Positions 26,300 to 33,434 of a DNA stretch of 64,000 nucleotides are shown piece by piece. Each line of letters begins with the position of its first letter. The stretch's first letter is position 1. The notes under the pieces were generated by a model. That model worked only from the letters and a program-made list of their open reading frames with translations. It was not told the origin of the DNA and made no database searches. The translations under genes were made by a program, and so were the position numbers. Source of the DNA: Clostridium gelidum (GTDB taxonomy: Bacteria; Bacillota; Clostridia; Clostridiales; Clostridiaceae); the NCBI RefSeq assembly GCF_019977655.1, contig NZ_AP024849.1, forward strand, positions 4,869,001-4,933,000, read 5' to 3'.

Positions 26300-27036
26300 T
26301 TCAATTCCTCCACTAATGCCTTATAATCTTTAGATGCATTAGCTTTGCTATTAAAATAAATCACTGGAGTAACTTCGAAAGTACTTTTAATAACATCAAC
26401 ATTTTCTCTTATTGTTTGTTTAAATATTAAATCTCCTAACTCTCCCCTAAGCTCTTCCTTTATCTCTCTATTTATTTTTGTAGCTCTGTCCATAGTTATA
26501 AATACACCAAGTAAATTTAATTTTTCATTAAATTCTTCTTTTACAGAATTTACGCTGCCAATCAAATATTCAAATCCATCTAGTGAAAATTTGTCTATTT
26601 TAAGTGGTACTAGAACGTGATCGCTAGCAGCCAATGCATTTATTGAAATCATACCCAATGACGGTGGACAATCTATAAGAACATAATCAAATTGCTCTGG
26701 TGACTTATCCAACCATTTTTTGAGTCTTGTTTCTCTAGCTTTCTTTGTATCCGCTAAAATCTCTGATTCACTAGCAATTAAATTGATATTTGCAGGTATA
26801 AGCCACACATTGTCATATTTAGTTATAGTTACTCCAACATCCTCACCTTTTAGTAAATTATAAGAACCTAACGAATTAGGATAATATGATCCTAAATATT
26901 TTGTTGCATTACTTTGTGGATCTAAGTCTATTATTAATACTTTATAACCTTGTTTTCCTAATTCAGCTGCAACATTAACAGTCGATACTGTTTTTGCAAC
27001 TCCACCTTTTATATTCAAAATTGATATTATTTTCAT
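26284..27036 (-). CDS. ParA-like partition ATPase
   Basis: A 250-residue ParA/Soj ATPase. Deviant Walker A is NIKGGVAKTVSTVNVA (residues 7-22), with KVLIIDLDPQSNATKYLG and the Walker B YVLIIDCPPSLGMIS. These drive movement or placement of DNA bound by ParB. It precedes parB in the operon. No clear parS site was seen. Confidence 0.93.
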   Translation of the reverse strand: MKIISILNIKGGVAKTVSTVNVAAELGKQGYKVLIIDLDPQSNATKYLGSYYPNSLGSYNLLKGEDVGVTITKYDNVWLIPANINLIASESEILADTKKARETRLKKWLDKSPEQFDYVLIDCPPSLGMISINALAASDHVLVPLKIDKFSLDGFEYLIGSVNSVKEEFNEKLNLLGVFITMDRATKINREIKEELRGELGDLIFKQTIRENVDVIKSTFEVTPVIYFNSKANASKDYKALVEELKCRLI

Positions 27037-27230
27037 ACTTCTACCCCTCCATTACATCTATTTAATGCATCCCAGCACCTTTTACATATTTCAATAAATT
27101 CTCCTGGACTTGTCTTTTTATTAAAACTTGACCTATTAAATTTTATGTCATCTATCGTCATATCAAAAATAGTTTTATAATCTTCTTTACTAACCTTAGC
27201 CTTTAATTCATTTAAAAATTCTGAAACCAT
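27033..27230 (-). CDS. Small gene leading the par operon
   Basis: A 65-residue helical protein (SEFLNELKAKVSKEDYKTIFDMTIDDIKF, with two Cys in KRCWDALNRCNGG). Its stop overlaps the parA start by four bases, so it is translated with par. It might be an adaptor or regulator of partition; no family recognised. Confidence 0.5.
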   Translation of the reverse strand: MVSEFLNELKAKVSKEDYKTIFDMTIDDIKFNRSSFNKKTSPGEFIEICKRCWDALNRCNGGVEV

Positions 27231-27231
27231 G

Positions 27232-27260
27232 TTTACATTTCCCCCATTCTATCTTATAAT
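27232..27260 (+). promoter_or_regulatory. Sigma-A promoter for a par-region small RNA
   Basis: TTTACA (27,232-27,237), exactly 17 bases, TATAAT (27,255-27,260), on the plus strand and facing away from the par operon. Confidence 0.75.
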
Positions 27261-27266
27261 GGAGAT

Positions 27267-27342
27267 ACAGACGGCAATCTGTTTCTCAAAGAATTTAAAA
27301 TTAGATTTTATAATTGAACCTTTACAAAAGGTTCTTTTTTCA
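27267..27342 (+). ncRNA. Candidate small RNA upstream of the par operon
   Basis: Transcript predicted from a consensus promoter to an intrinsic terminator. It has a 5' hairpin, ACAGA with TCTGT (about 27,267-27,282), and a terminal stem GAACCTTT/AAAGGTTC (27,316-27,334) followed by six Ts. No ORF. Its position, divergent from partition genes in a phage, recalls plasmid counter-transcribed control RNAs, but the target is unknown. Confidence 0.6.
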
Positions 27343-27433
27343 TTTCCAGCAATGTTCTTGCAAGTTTATCTTTTAAATCCTTAGCCTTGCATGATATAGA
27401 AAAGTTCCCCATTCCCCTCACCTCCCATGAAAA

Positions 27434-27928
27434 TTAGTACCATTGTTTACCTTCATGTGTTACATGAAACCAAACCTTATTCTTACCTTCTAAAAATGCA
27501 AACCTTAAATATTCTTTTCTCTCTTGATCTATAGCTTTTAAGTTCTTATACTCTTTATCTGAAAATTTGTGTAATTGTTTTTTACTTCCATCAGCTTTTA
27601 ATACAATTATTTTAGTATCTACGCTAACATAACAATCTCTATACTCTTCATTCGTATCTGCATCAGGATGTGGTGCTATATAATCTATTTCCTCAACATA
27701 ATTTATAGCCTTTGGTGCTGTAATAGTCTTTCTATCCATTCCCATAGAGTTGAAAAAGTTAATAATAAAATTCTTGAAAATAACTTTATTCTCTTCGGTT
27801 AAATTCTCATATCCATTTACCTGCTCCGCATCAATGCCATGACAAGTCTTTAAATCATCTAAGCATGTAAGTCTAAAATCGGATAATCCATGCTCTAAAT
27901 AAATTTTCTCAACTTCATTTCTTTTCAT
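27434..27928 (-). CDS. Phage early hypothetical protein
   Basis: A 164-residue protein, reads EVEKIYLEHGLSDFRLTCLDDLKTCHGID, FKNFIINFFNSMGMDRKTI, APHPDADTNEEYRDCYVSVDTKII and ends with RFAFLEGKNKVWFHVTHEGKQWY. No family recognised. It is in the early operon and has a good GGAGGATTAG site. Confidence 0.55.
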   Translation of the reverse strand: MKRNEVEKIYLEHGLSDFRLTCLDDLKTCHGIDAEQVNGYENLTEENKVIFKNFIINFFNSMGMDRKTITAPKAINYVEEIDYIAPHPDADTNEEYRDCYVSVDTKIIVLKADGSKKQLHKFSDKEYKNLKAIDQERKEYLRFAFLEGKNKVWFHVTHEGKQWY

Positions 27929-27931
27929 AAT

Positions 27932-28075
27932 CTAATCCTCCTTACACAAATTGCATCTTTTATAATTTCCACAACAAACTTTAATCAAATGCTCTTTTCT
28001 AAAATTTTTATCAACAATTTTGTTGCATAATTTATGGCTATTCTGAACGAATTTAGGACATTTTATCTTACACAT
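27932..28075 (-). CDS. Small Cys-rich protein
   Basis: A 47-codon frame too short to be listed by size alone: MCKIKC, SHKLCNK, and a C-terminal VCCGNYKRCNLCKED. The six Cys arranged as CxxxC, C, CC and CxxC suggest zinc binding. GGGG lies 9 bases before the ATG, and its end overlaps the ribosome site of the next gene. Coding is likely but not certain. Confidence 0.5.
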   Translation of the reverse strand: MCKIKCPKFVQNSHKLCNKIVDKNFRKEHLIKVCCGNYKRCNLCKED

Positions 28076-28159
28076 TTTTTATATCCCCTTTCTTCTCCTT
28101 AATGTGGTAAAATTCTTTAACTGCAATTAAAGATATTGCTACAGTTATATCTGAAGTAA

Positions 28160-28342
28160 TTAAGTCTCAATTTCAAACTCCTTAATTTTTATTTTTATTG
28201 TTAATTCTGTTAAGCTTCCAGGTTTAACAGAATCTTTTTTAATTTCATATCCAGTAACACCTTTTATTGAAAAATCATCTAATTTAATTTTCCCACCTTT
28301 TATTTCCAATCTGTGTAATAAATCATTAACTACTGAACTCAT
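28160..28342 (-). CDS. Small phage hypothetical protein
   Basis: A 60-residue protein (SVVNDLLHRLEIKGGKIKLDDFSIKGVTGYEIKKD, ELTIKIKIKEFEIET). Beta-rich pattern; no family recognised. It sits in the early operon with ordinary spacing. Confidence 0.5.
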   Translation of the reverse strand: MSSVVNDLLHRLEIKGGKIKLDDFSIKGVTGYEIKKDSVKPGSLTELTIKIKIKEFEIET

Positions 28343-28355
28343 TTAAATTGCTCCT

Positions 28356-28592
28356 TCATTTAAATTTCTCCACGCACTTTTTACATAACCTAACCCCATT
28401 AATTTCTTTTAGTTCTTGCGTTTCTCCACAACAGTTACAACCTGGAGTATACTTTCTAAAAATTATGTCGCTATTTTCTGTATAAATTTCTAATGCATCC
28501 CCCTCCTTAATACTCATAGTCCTTCTTAATTCCATTGGAATTACTATTCTTCCTAGTTCATCAATTTTTCTTACTATGCCTGTACTTTTCAT
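28356..28592 (-). CDS. AbrB-family DNA-binding protein with zinc-binding tail
   Basis: A 78-residue regulator. Residues 1-45 are the AbrB/SpoVT swapped-hairpin DNA-binding domain (STGIVRKIDELGRIVIPMELRRTMSIKEGDALEIY). Residues 52-75 add CNCCGETQ and LCKKC, a probable zinc site. Such proteins are common in clostridial phages and tune early gene expression. Confidence 0.85.
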   Translation of the reverse strand: MKSTGIVRKIDELGRIVIPMELRRTMSIKEGDALEIYTENSDIIFRKYTPGCNCCGETQELKEINGVRLCKKCVEKFK

Positions 28593-28624
28593 CTTAAAAA
28601 TTCCCCTTTCAATATGTTTATAAT

Positions 28625-28792
28625 TTATTGATTAGCTGTTAATTTTTTTAGAGCGTTATCCAAAACTTGCATTCTTAATTCTGGAGGACACATTTTCATA
28701 ACAGCAGCAACTTTCAATTCTGCTATCAATTCACTGAAGCCTTTTTCATCTTCCAATCCTATTATTGTTACTTTCAATTCATCACCTTTCAT
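28625..28792 (-). CDS. Small phage hypothetical protein
   Basis: A 55-residue protein (KGDELKVTIIGLEDEKGFSELIAELKVAAVMKMCPPELR). ATG 28792 follows GGAGGGG with good spacing; an earlier in-frame start has no such site and would overlap the upstream gene. No family recognised. Confidence 0.5.
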   Translation of the reverse strand: MKGDELKVTIIGLEDEKGFSELIAELKVAAVMKMCPPELRMQVLDNALKKLTANQ

Positions 28793-28847
28793 ATCTACCC
28801 CTCCAAACATATCAATCACTTCATAATATGATTCATCATTTAATGTG

Positions 28848-29282
28848 TTACTTTGCAAACTTTAAAGTCATAATAGCCTCAGCAACATCATCAAGTTCTT
28901 TCATGATTTGATTCCATTGTGGGCGTTCATCATCATCAATAATCCCATCACATGTAATTTCTATCATTAAATCTTTGCATTTAATAAAATCTGTAACTTC
29001 TTTTTGAAGCTTTAATATAGCAACTGGTAGTTCTCTAATCTCAATGTTAGGTAAATATTTTTGTCCTATCTCAGCACTTGTCTTTAAATGTTGATAAGCT
29101 AAATATTGAGTATCATAGATTTCAATCATCTTGATAACTATTTTATCTGGTGGAGTTCTCTTCCCTCCTTCATAAGCTCTTAAGCTATCAACTGATATAT
29201 CTAGTAGTTCTGATGATTTTTCTTGAGTTAAACCTGTTGACTCTCTCGCTATTTGGTAAATATTTCTGTATTCTTGTACCAT
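28848..29282 (-). CDS. XRE-family regulator of the early operon
   Basis: A 144-residue protein with an N-terminal helix-turn-helix (RNIYQIARESTGLTQEKSSELLDISVDSLRAYEGGKRTPPD) and a helical C-terminal domain. It is the second gene of the early operon behind the Cro-like gene; an operator copy (29,318-29,332) lies just before it. It may act as an anti-repressor or second regulator. Confidence 0.8.
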   Translation of the reverse strand: MVQEYRNIYQIARESTGLTQEKSSELLDISVDSLRAYEGGKRTPPDKIVIKMIEIYDTQYLAYQHLKTSAEIGQKYLPNIEIRELPVAILKLQKEVTDFIKCKDLMIEITCDGIIDDDERPQWNQIMKELDDVAEAIMTLKFAK

Positions 29283-29317
29283 TCATTTCACCTCCAATAT
29301 GTATTAAAATATATATA

Positions 29318-29332
29318 TTCAAGTATCTTGGA
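29318..29332. promoter_or_regulatory. Fourth repressor operator copy
   Basis: TTCAAGTATCTTGGA, the same 15-bp imperfect palindrome as in the switch region, read on the other strand as TCCAAGATACTTGAA. It lies between the Cro-like gene and the following XRE gene. Confidence 0.55.
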
Positions 29333-29524
29333 TTATATCTCTAAAAAAATTTTTGCATCCACATTGTAAAATTCAGCTAAAATTTTAGCTTTTAGAATAG
29401 TAAGCTCTACTTTCCCATTTTCTAGCATGGAGTAACCACTTTTCCCACTATACCCTAATGCTTTTGCAACTTCATCTTGAGTTTTATTATTTTTCAAACG
29501 TAATGCTTTTAATAATTCATTCAT
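29333..29524 (-). CDS. Cro-like XRE regulator
   Basis: A 63-residue regulator that is almost only a helix-turn-helix: ALRLKNNKTQDEVAKALGYSGKSGYSMLENGKVEL. It is the first gene leftward from the switch, divergent to the repressor, so it holds the Cro position. ATG 29524 with GGAGGGAGCGCAA is preferred. Confidence 0.85.
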   Translation of the reverse strand: MNELLKALRLKNNKTQDEVAKALGYSGKSGYSMLENGKVELTILKAKILAEFYNVDAKIFLEI

Positions 29525-29540
29525 TTGCGCTCCCTCCTTG

Positions 29541-29630
29541 TTCAAGTTTCTTGAATTAATATATTTTTATATTAATCCAAAATACTTGAACTGTCAATCC
29601 TTTATTTATAAAAAATCCAAACTTTTTGAA
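29541..29630. promoter_or_regulatory. Lysogeny switch with three repressor operators
   Basis: Three related 15-bp sites: TTCAAGTTTCTTGAA (29,541-29,555), TCCAAAATACTTGAA (29,576-29,590) and TCCAAACTTTTTGAA (29,616-29,630), spaced 35 and 40 bases centre to centre between the divergent Cro-like and repressor genes. The first is a near-perfect palindrome. The arrangement resembles lambda OR1-3. A TACAAT-like -10 near 29,656-29,664 serves the repressor. Confidence 0.75.
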
Positions 29631-29697
29631 CTTACTATTATTTATATTCTAAAAAAGGTACAATTATATTGAACTACGAAAGCAAGGAGATGGTAAG

Positions 29698-30036
29698 ATG
29701 ATTACATTGGCAGATAGATTAAAAGAAATTAGAAAATCTAATAATTTAACTCAAACAGAATTAGGTAAAATATTGGGTGTTGGAAAAACTACTATCTCTA
29801 TGTATGAAAATGGGAATAGCACTCCTAATGATGAAATAAAATTAAAGCTTTCTGAATACTTTAATGTTTCTGTAGATTTTCTTCTTGGAAAAACTAATAT
29901 AAAAAATCATGATTATAAAGAAACAACTATAGCACTTCATAGTGATGTTGATTACAAGGATCTTCCTCAAGAAGCTAAAGATGAGATTTATAATTTTATA
30001 GATTATGTTAAACAAAAATATAAGGATAAAAAATAA
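29698..30036 (+). CDS. Phage repressor (CI-like, XRE family)
   Basis: A 112-residue repressor read opposite to the early genes. Residues 5-60 form the helix-turn-helix (LADRLKEIRKSNNLTQTELGKILGVGKTTISMYENGNSTP, FNVSVDFLLGKT). The short C-terminal part (VDYKDLPQEAKDEIYNFIDYVKQKYK) is typical of clostridial phage repressors that lack a self-cleavage domain. An ImmA-type protease at 36,267 would then be the induction partner. AAGGAGA before the ATG. Confidence 0.88.
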   Translation: MITLADRLKEIRKSNNLTQTELGKILGVGKTTISMYENGNSTPNDEIKLKLSEYFNVSVDFLLGKTNIKNHDYKETTIALHSDVDYKDLPQEAKDEIYNFIDYVKQKYKDKK

Positions 30037-30065
30037 GGTGTTCTTCACGAACACCTTATTTTTTT
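30035..30065 (+). terminator. Terminator of the repressor gene
   Basis: AAGGTGTTC and GAACACCTT pair around a five-base loop, followed by seven Ts. Closely related to the terminator of the small RNA at 20,329. Confidence 0.85.
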
Positions 30066-30166
30066 ATATTGTACAATTAATATCTAATTTTAGAAATGTA
30101 AACTATTCAAAAGAATTTAATAAAACTTTGAAGGTTAAAAAATCCTATGATTTTCTATGCGAAAAT

Positions 30167-30203
30167 AAAGAGGTTCATATATATATGGAAACCTCTTCTT
30201 TAT
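30167..30203. terminator. Hairpin at the convergent repressor/RT boundary
   Basis: AAAGAGGTT (30,167-30,175) pairs with AACCTCTT (about 30,190-30,197) around an ATAT-rich loop, with A and T runs on either side, so it could work in both directions. It lies between the repressor and the retron reverse transcriptase. Confidence 0.55.
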
Positions 30204-30301
30204 AAATACATCTGTTTTTCATTAATGATGACTTAATAATGCTTTATCATGAAGTCCACTGATAATCCTAGTTTAATTTATAATTCTTTTATATTATAGT
30301 A

Positions 30302-31228
30302 TTACAAGCTATCAATAAGATCTTTGAGTGCATTATATCCAAGTCCATTAATCACTGATATCATATTCTTCGAATAACATTCTTCGTACTTCACTCCTTC
30401 AACAGATAGTATAAATGATTGAAGCCCCTTCAATGTAAGAATTTCGTTATTTTTCCGTTCATCAGGCTTTCTTTTAGCTAACTCAACAGCTAATACATAT
30501 AAATCATCTTTTCTTTTCCGCCCAACAGATAATTTTCTACCGTCATCTTCTGTCTTTGTTATATTAATTCCAGTTATTTTAACATGATTAGATTGTTTAA
30601 AATCAATAATACGAGTCTTTTTATCATTTAACTTCAAACCGAATTTCTTTAGATTTTCACAAACAATTTTTTTTATATCATCTATATTTTTAGGTTCAAT
30701 TCCATTGTAAGAAATTACTAAATCATCTGCATATCTTGTATAAATAATACGTTTAATACCTAGTTTCTTTAGATTTCCATATAAAATGTTGTCAAAATCT
30801 TTTAAATAAATATTTGCTAAAAACGGTGATGGGATAAGACCTACTGCTAAGCCTCTGTTTGATACAGAGCAAGAATCCACTATTTTAGCACACGTAATCT
30901 TACTTATCTTTTTTTTATGATTTAAATTTATTTCGTAATATAATTTTTCTATTAACCAATTATGGTTAATACTTTGGAAAAAATCCTTTATATCAAACAG
31001 TAAAAAACTATCATTATACATGTGAGTTTTGGCATTCTTAATTATAGATCGTTTTTTTATATAAGCTTTAGCAAATTTGGATGGTAATATTCTTTTATAT
31101 AAAATATCACCAACTCTTTGGTGGAACTCACGAAGTTTTCTATTTTCGTCATTGTAAGTTATTATCTTTCTATATCCATTCTTTTTAGGAATATAGAAAA
31201 CTTTAAAATCTTTTTCTTTCATAATCAT
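30302..31228 (-). CDS. Retron reverse transcriptase
   Basis: A 308-residue retron-type RT that copies the msd part of the RNA at 32,319-32,518 into DNA joined to the branch G. Motifs: IPKKNGYRKI near the start, the retron NAxxH box as NAKTH, DIKDFFQSI (RT motif A), GLAVGLIPSPFLANIYL (motif B), YTRYADDLVIS with the catalytic YADD, and the VTG-like thumb motif KITGINITK. It follows the effector with an ATGA overlap. The start may be ATG 31228 or ATG 31222. Gene order RNA, effector, RT matches the Ec86-type retrons. Confidence 0.95.
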   Translation of the reverse strand: MIMKEKDFKVFYIPKKNGYRKIITYNDENRKLREFHQRVGDILYKRILPSKFAKAYIKKRSIIKNAKTHMYNDSFLLFDIKDFFQSINHNWLIEKLYYEINLNHKKKISKITCAKIVDSCSVSNRGLAVGLIPSPFLANIYLKDFDNILYGNLKKLGIKRIIYTRYADDLVISYNGIEPKNIDDIKKIVCENLKKFGLKLNDKKTRIIDFKQSNHVKITGINITKTEDDGRKLSVGRKRKDDLYVLAVELAKRKPDERKNNEILTLKGLQSFILSVEGVKYEECYSKNMISVINGLGYNALKDLIDSL

Positions 31229-32301
31229 ATACCTTCAATATCTAAATAAGTATCTTCGCAGATGATATTAGAATATTTCTCATATATATATTTAAATCCT
31301 GTTGAATCATCAGTTTTTTTAGACATTGTAATTCCTTTTTTATCATTTATGTCAATTTCAATCCATCCAAGACCGTGGAAAATATACAAAATAAACGAAA
31401 TTGCTTTTCTAAAATCTAATCTGCCATTTATCGAATTTGATATTTCAAATTTACAATTTAATTTTCCAATACTACTCGCTTCGTTTCGCTGGATTGAATT
31501 CAACAAAATTTTCTTAAACCAAACCTCACAAACAGTTAATCCATCAAAATATCTCAAAGTCTTCCTAATTTCTTTCCTAAATTCAGAAATACTAAAAATG
31601 GCTATCATATAATATTTCAAAAGTTGAACATCTATAGACATATTAATTAAATTATTAGAATCAATATAGTATGAAATTGATTCATTATAATTTAAATGAT
31701 AATTAGATTTTTTTATATTAAGTACTTTAAATCTATATGCATTATTAATACAATCATCTATTTTTTTTTCTAAATTTTTTCCTATTTTGTTATTCTTAAA
31801 AAATGTCTTTATTTCAACTTTACTTTCATTTACTATATGTTTTTCTATAACTGGTGTAAAGGTTATATGCCTAGGCATTAAACTCTTATATCCCAATTCC
31901 AAGAATCCTGAAAAATGGTTTGTCTCAGCATTTTCTTTATCTGGAACCAAAACAAATGTTTTCTCCGCAACTGCTTCGGTAGATGCGAATAAAGCTATCT
32001 CTGCTGCTGTTGAATGACTTTCATGTATAATAAATACTCCATCAACAGCCATGCAAGCTAAGGTTTCAACATCATTAAGATTTTGTAAGCCTATAGTATC
32101 ATATCCTAATTTTCCACTACTTTTTTTAGGATTAAAGTATTGTTCTAATATTATAGAACAACATTTTTTTTCCTTTAAATATTCTTTTAAAACAACCCTT
32201 TTATCATCCTGAGGATTCTTTTTATTATATTGAACCCCACATAGAAAGTATAATGGAACTGGATTTTTATATTCATTTATTTGTCTAAAATAATACTTCA
32301 T
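31225..32301 (-). CDS. Retron effector: nucleoside deoxyribosyltransferase-like toxin
   Basis: A 358-residue protein in the effector slot of an Ec86-type (type II) retron. The N-terminal half has a nucleoside 2-deoxyribosyltransferase-like fold: PLYFLCGVQYN, VDGVFIIHESHSTAAEIALFAST with the probable catalytic Glu in AAEIALF, and ETNHFSGFLELG. The C-terminal 160 residues contain helices typical of a DNA-binding winged domain (RLDFRKAISFILYIFHGLGWIEI). In Ec86 the related protein binds RT and msDNA and acts as a growth-stopping enzyme when released. Only 17 bases separate the a2 arm from the ATG (AGGTGA site). Confidence 0.85.
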   Translation of the reverse strand: MKYYFRQINEYKNPVPLYFLCGVQYNKKNPQDDKRVVLKEYLKEKKCCSIILEQYFNPKKSSGKLGYDTIGLQNLNDVETLACMAVDGVFIIHESHSTAAEIALFASTEAVAEKTFVLVPDKENAETNHFSGFLELGYKSLMPRHITFTPVIEKHIVNESKVEIKTFFKNNKIGKNLEKKIDDCINNAYRFKVLNIKKSNYHLNYNESISYYIDSNNLINMSIDVQLLKYYMIAIFSISEFRKEIRKTLRYFDGLTVCEVWFKKILLNSIQRNEASSIGKLNCKFEISNSINGRLDFRKAISFILYIFHGLGWIEIDINDKKGITMSKKTDDSTGFKYIYEKYSNIICEDTYLDIEGI

Positions 32302-32318
32302 ATTTCACCTACTATTGG

Positions 32319-32518
32319 GAGGAATCCTACTAAAATTATTCTTTGTAACTCACCGAAAATTTACTATTTTTGTAGCTAGAACCAGCTGTTCTTGCTGCGC
32401 AAAATAGTAAATTTTCACTCTCATATTATCGGCGGTAGCCGATAATAATTTTACAATATTTTGTGCTTTCAACTACCTTAACTGCTAAGGTTGGATAAAC
32501 TCCATGCTAGGATTCCTC
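32319..32518 (-). ncRNA. Retron msr-msd RNA
   Basis: About 200 bases. The a1 arm GAGGAATCCTA (32,518-32,508) and the a2 arm TAGGATTCCTC (32,329-32,319) are perfect complements. After a1 comes AGC, with the probable branch G at 32,507. The msr has stems CCTTA/TAAGG (32,476-32,490) and a nine-pair stem ATTATCGGC/GCCGATAAT with loop GGTA (32,425-32,446). The msd is a 16-pair perfect stem (32,355-32,370 with 32,401-32,416) capped by an AGAAC/GTTCT hairpin. Its start coincides with the expected start site of the promoter at 32,525. Confidence 0.92.
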
Positions 32519-33262
32519 ATTATTATTATAACATAAAATCTTATTACTTAAACTATTATCAAAATATATTTTTTGGGAACCGATAGCATTAATAATCTTT
32601 TTATAGTTTATTAATTTATCTCCTTTATATATTTTTTCTTCTTGTAGCACTTCTATCATTTTTGCTTTGAATTCTTTTGATGTTTTCTTACTGAAAAGAA
32701 ATAAAAATAATAAATATTTAAGTATTGTACTTTTACCATTCTCATCTTTTTTACCATTCTCATCTTGTTTACTATACCTATCTTTCTCAATTACCAGATT
32801 TACTAAGCATATAAAGTCATTAATTCCAATTTCATAATCACTAAGAGTTAAAAACTTTTTATCTTTAGGCATGTACTTAATTCCCTTAAATTCATACTTT
32901 TTATCATTAATTTTAAAACTGATATCTTCTCCATTGTCGTTAATCAATAAATGCATCTTATCGCAAATATACTTACCTTCCTGGTTGAAATTATCATATA
33001 TATAAATAAGAGTACATATTATATTATATTCATCAAAATAAAATCTAACCGTTCTCCCTTCATACTCTTGTTCAAATATTACACTAGTTTTTATCATTTT
33101 TTTTAGCTGTAGAGTTGTGCTAAATTTAATACCTTCTGTGTTTGGTATTATTGGCGTATATGTAGTAAACCTTCCATCTATTTTCCATCCTGGATATTTA
33201 TTTATTATATAATTCTTTTTGCTTTCGTATATTTCATCTATATCATCTAAGAAGTGACCCAT
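32507..33262 (-). CDS. Unrecognised retron-linked protein (251 aa)
   Basis: No family recognised. The protein is beta-rich in its first two thirds (INKYPGWKIDGRFTTYTPII, TVRFYFDEYNIICTLIYIYD, MHLLINDNGEDISFKINDKKYEFKG) with a KDENGK repeat pair near residue 175 and a Lys-rich helical C-terminal part. It is the first gene of the retron cassette, with its own extended -10 promoter at 33,335, and no terminator before the RNA. Its last three sense codons and stop encode the a1 arm and branch G. It could be a regulator, a third retron component, or an unrelated neighbour pinned by the overlap. Confidence 0.6.
   Translation of the reverse strand: MGHFLDDIDEIYESKKNYIINKYPGWKIDGRFTTYTPIIPNTEGIKFSTTLQLKKMIKTSVIFEQEYEGRTVRFYFDEYNIICTLIYIYDNFNQEGKYICDKMHLLINDNGEDISFKINDKKYEFKGIKYMPKDKKFLTLSDYEIGINDFICLVNLVIEKDRYSKQDENGKKDENGKSTILKYLLFLFLFSKKTSKEFKAKMIEVLQEEKIYKGDKLINYKKIINAIGSQKIYFDNSLSNKILCYNNNEES
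32525..32533 (-). promoter_or_regulatory. Extended -10 promoter of the retron RNA
   Basis: Minus strand TGTTATAAT, with the next G exactly seven bases downstream at 32,518, the first base of a1. The promoter lies within codons for the last Cys-Tyr-Asn of the upstream ORF. Confidence 0.7.
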
Positions 33263-33334
33263 TTCTACCCTCTCTTATGCTTATTAAAATTATCTTACAT
33301 AATTTTTGTATATATTAATTGCCATTTGAGTTTT

Positions 33335-33343
33335 ATTATACCA
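33335..33343 (-). promoter_or_regulatory. Extended -10 promoter of the retron cassette
   Basis: Minus strand TGGTATAAT, about 70 bases before the start of the 251-residue gene, in the gap after the ABC-3C ATPase. Confidence 0.65.
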
Positions 33344-33434
33344 TTAATTTATTTAGATTAAAAATAATAAATATAATTGTATCTATACTTTGTTGAAATT
33401 TAAGATTAAATTTATTAGTAATTTATTTTTCTTA

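Noticed and set aside
27440..27470. parS-like word TGTTACATGAAACC
   Set aside because: Only a partial match to the known 16-bp parS of Spo0J, single copy and inside a gene; not enough for a partition site.
28080..28159. Possible tiny frame ending near the Cys-rich gene (…ISLIAVKEFYHIKEK…)
   Set aside because: No standard start codon with a ribosome site; only an ATT could begin it.
30005..30205. Plus-strand 66-codon frame after the repressor
   Set aside because: It overlaps the repressor end, spans its terminator and a second hairpin, and has no ribosome site.
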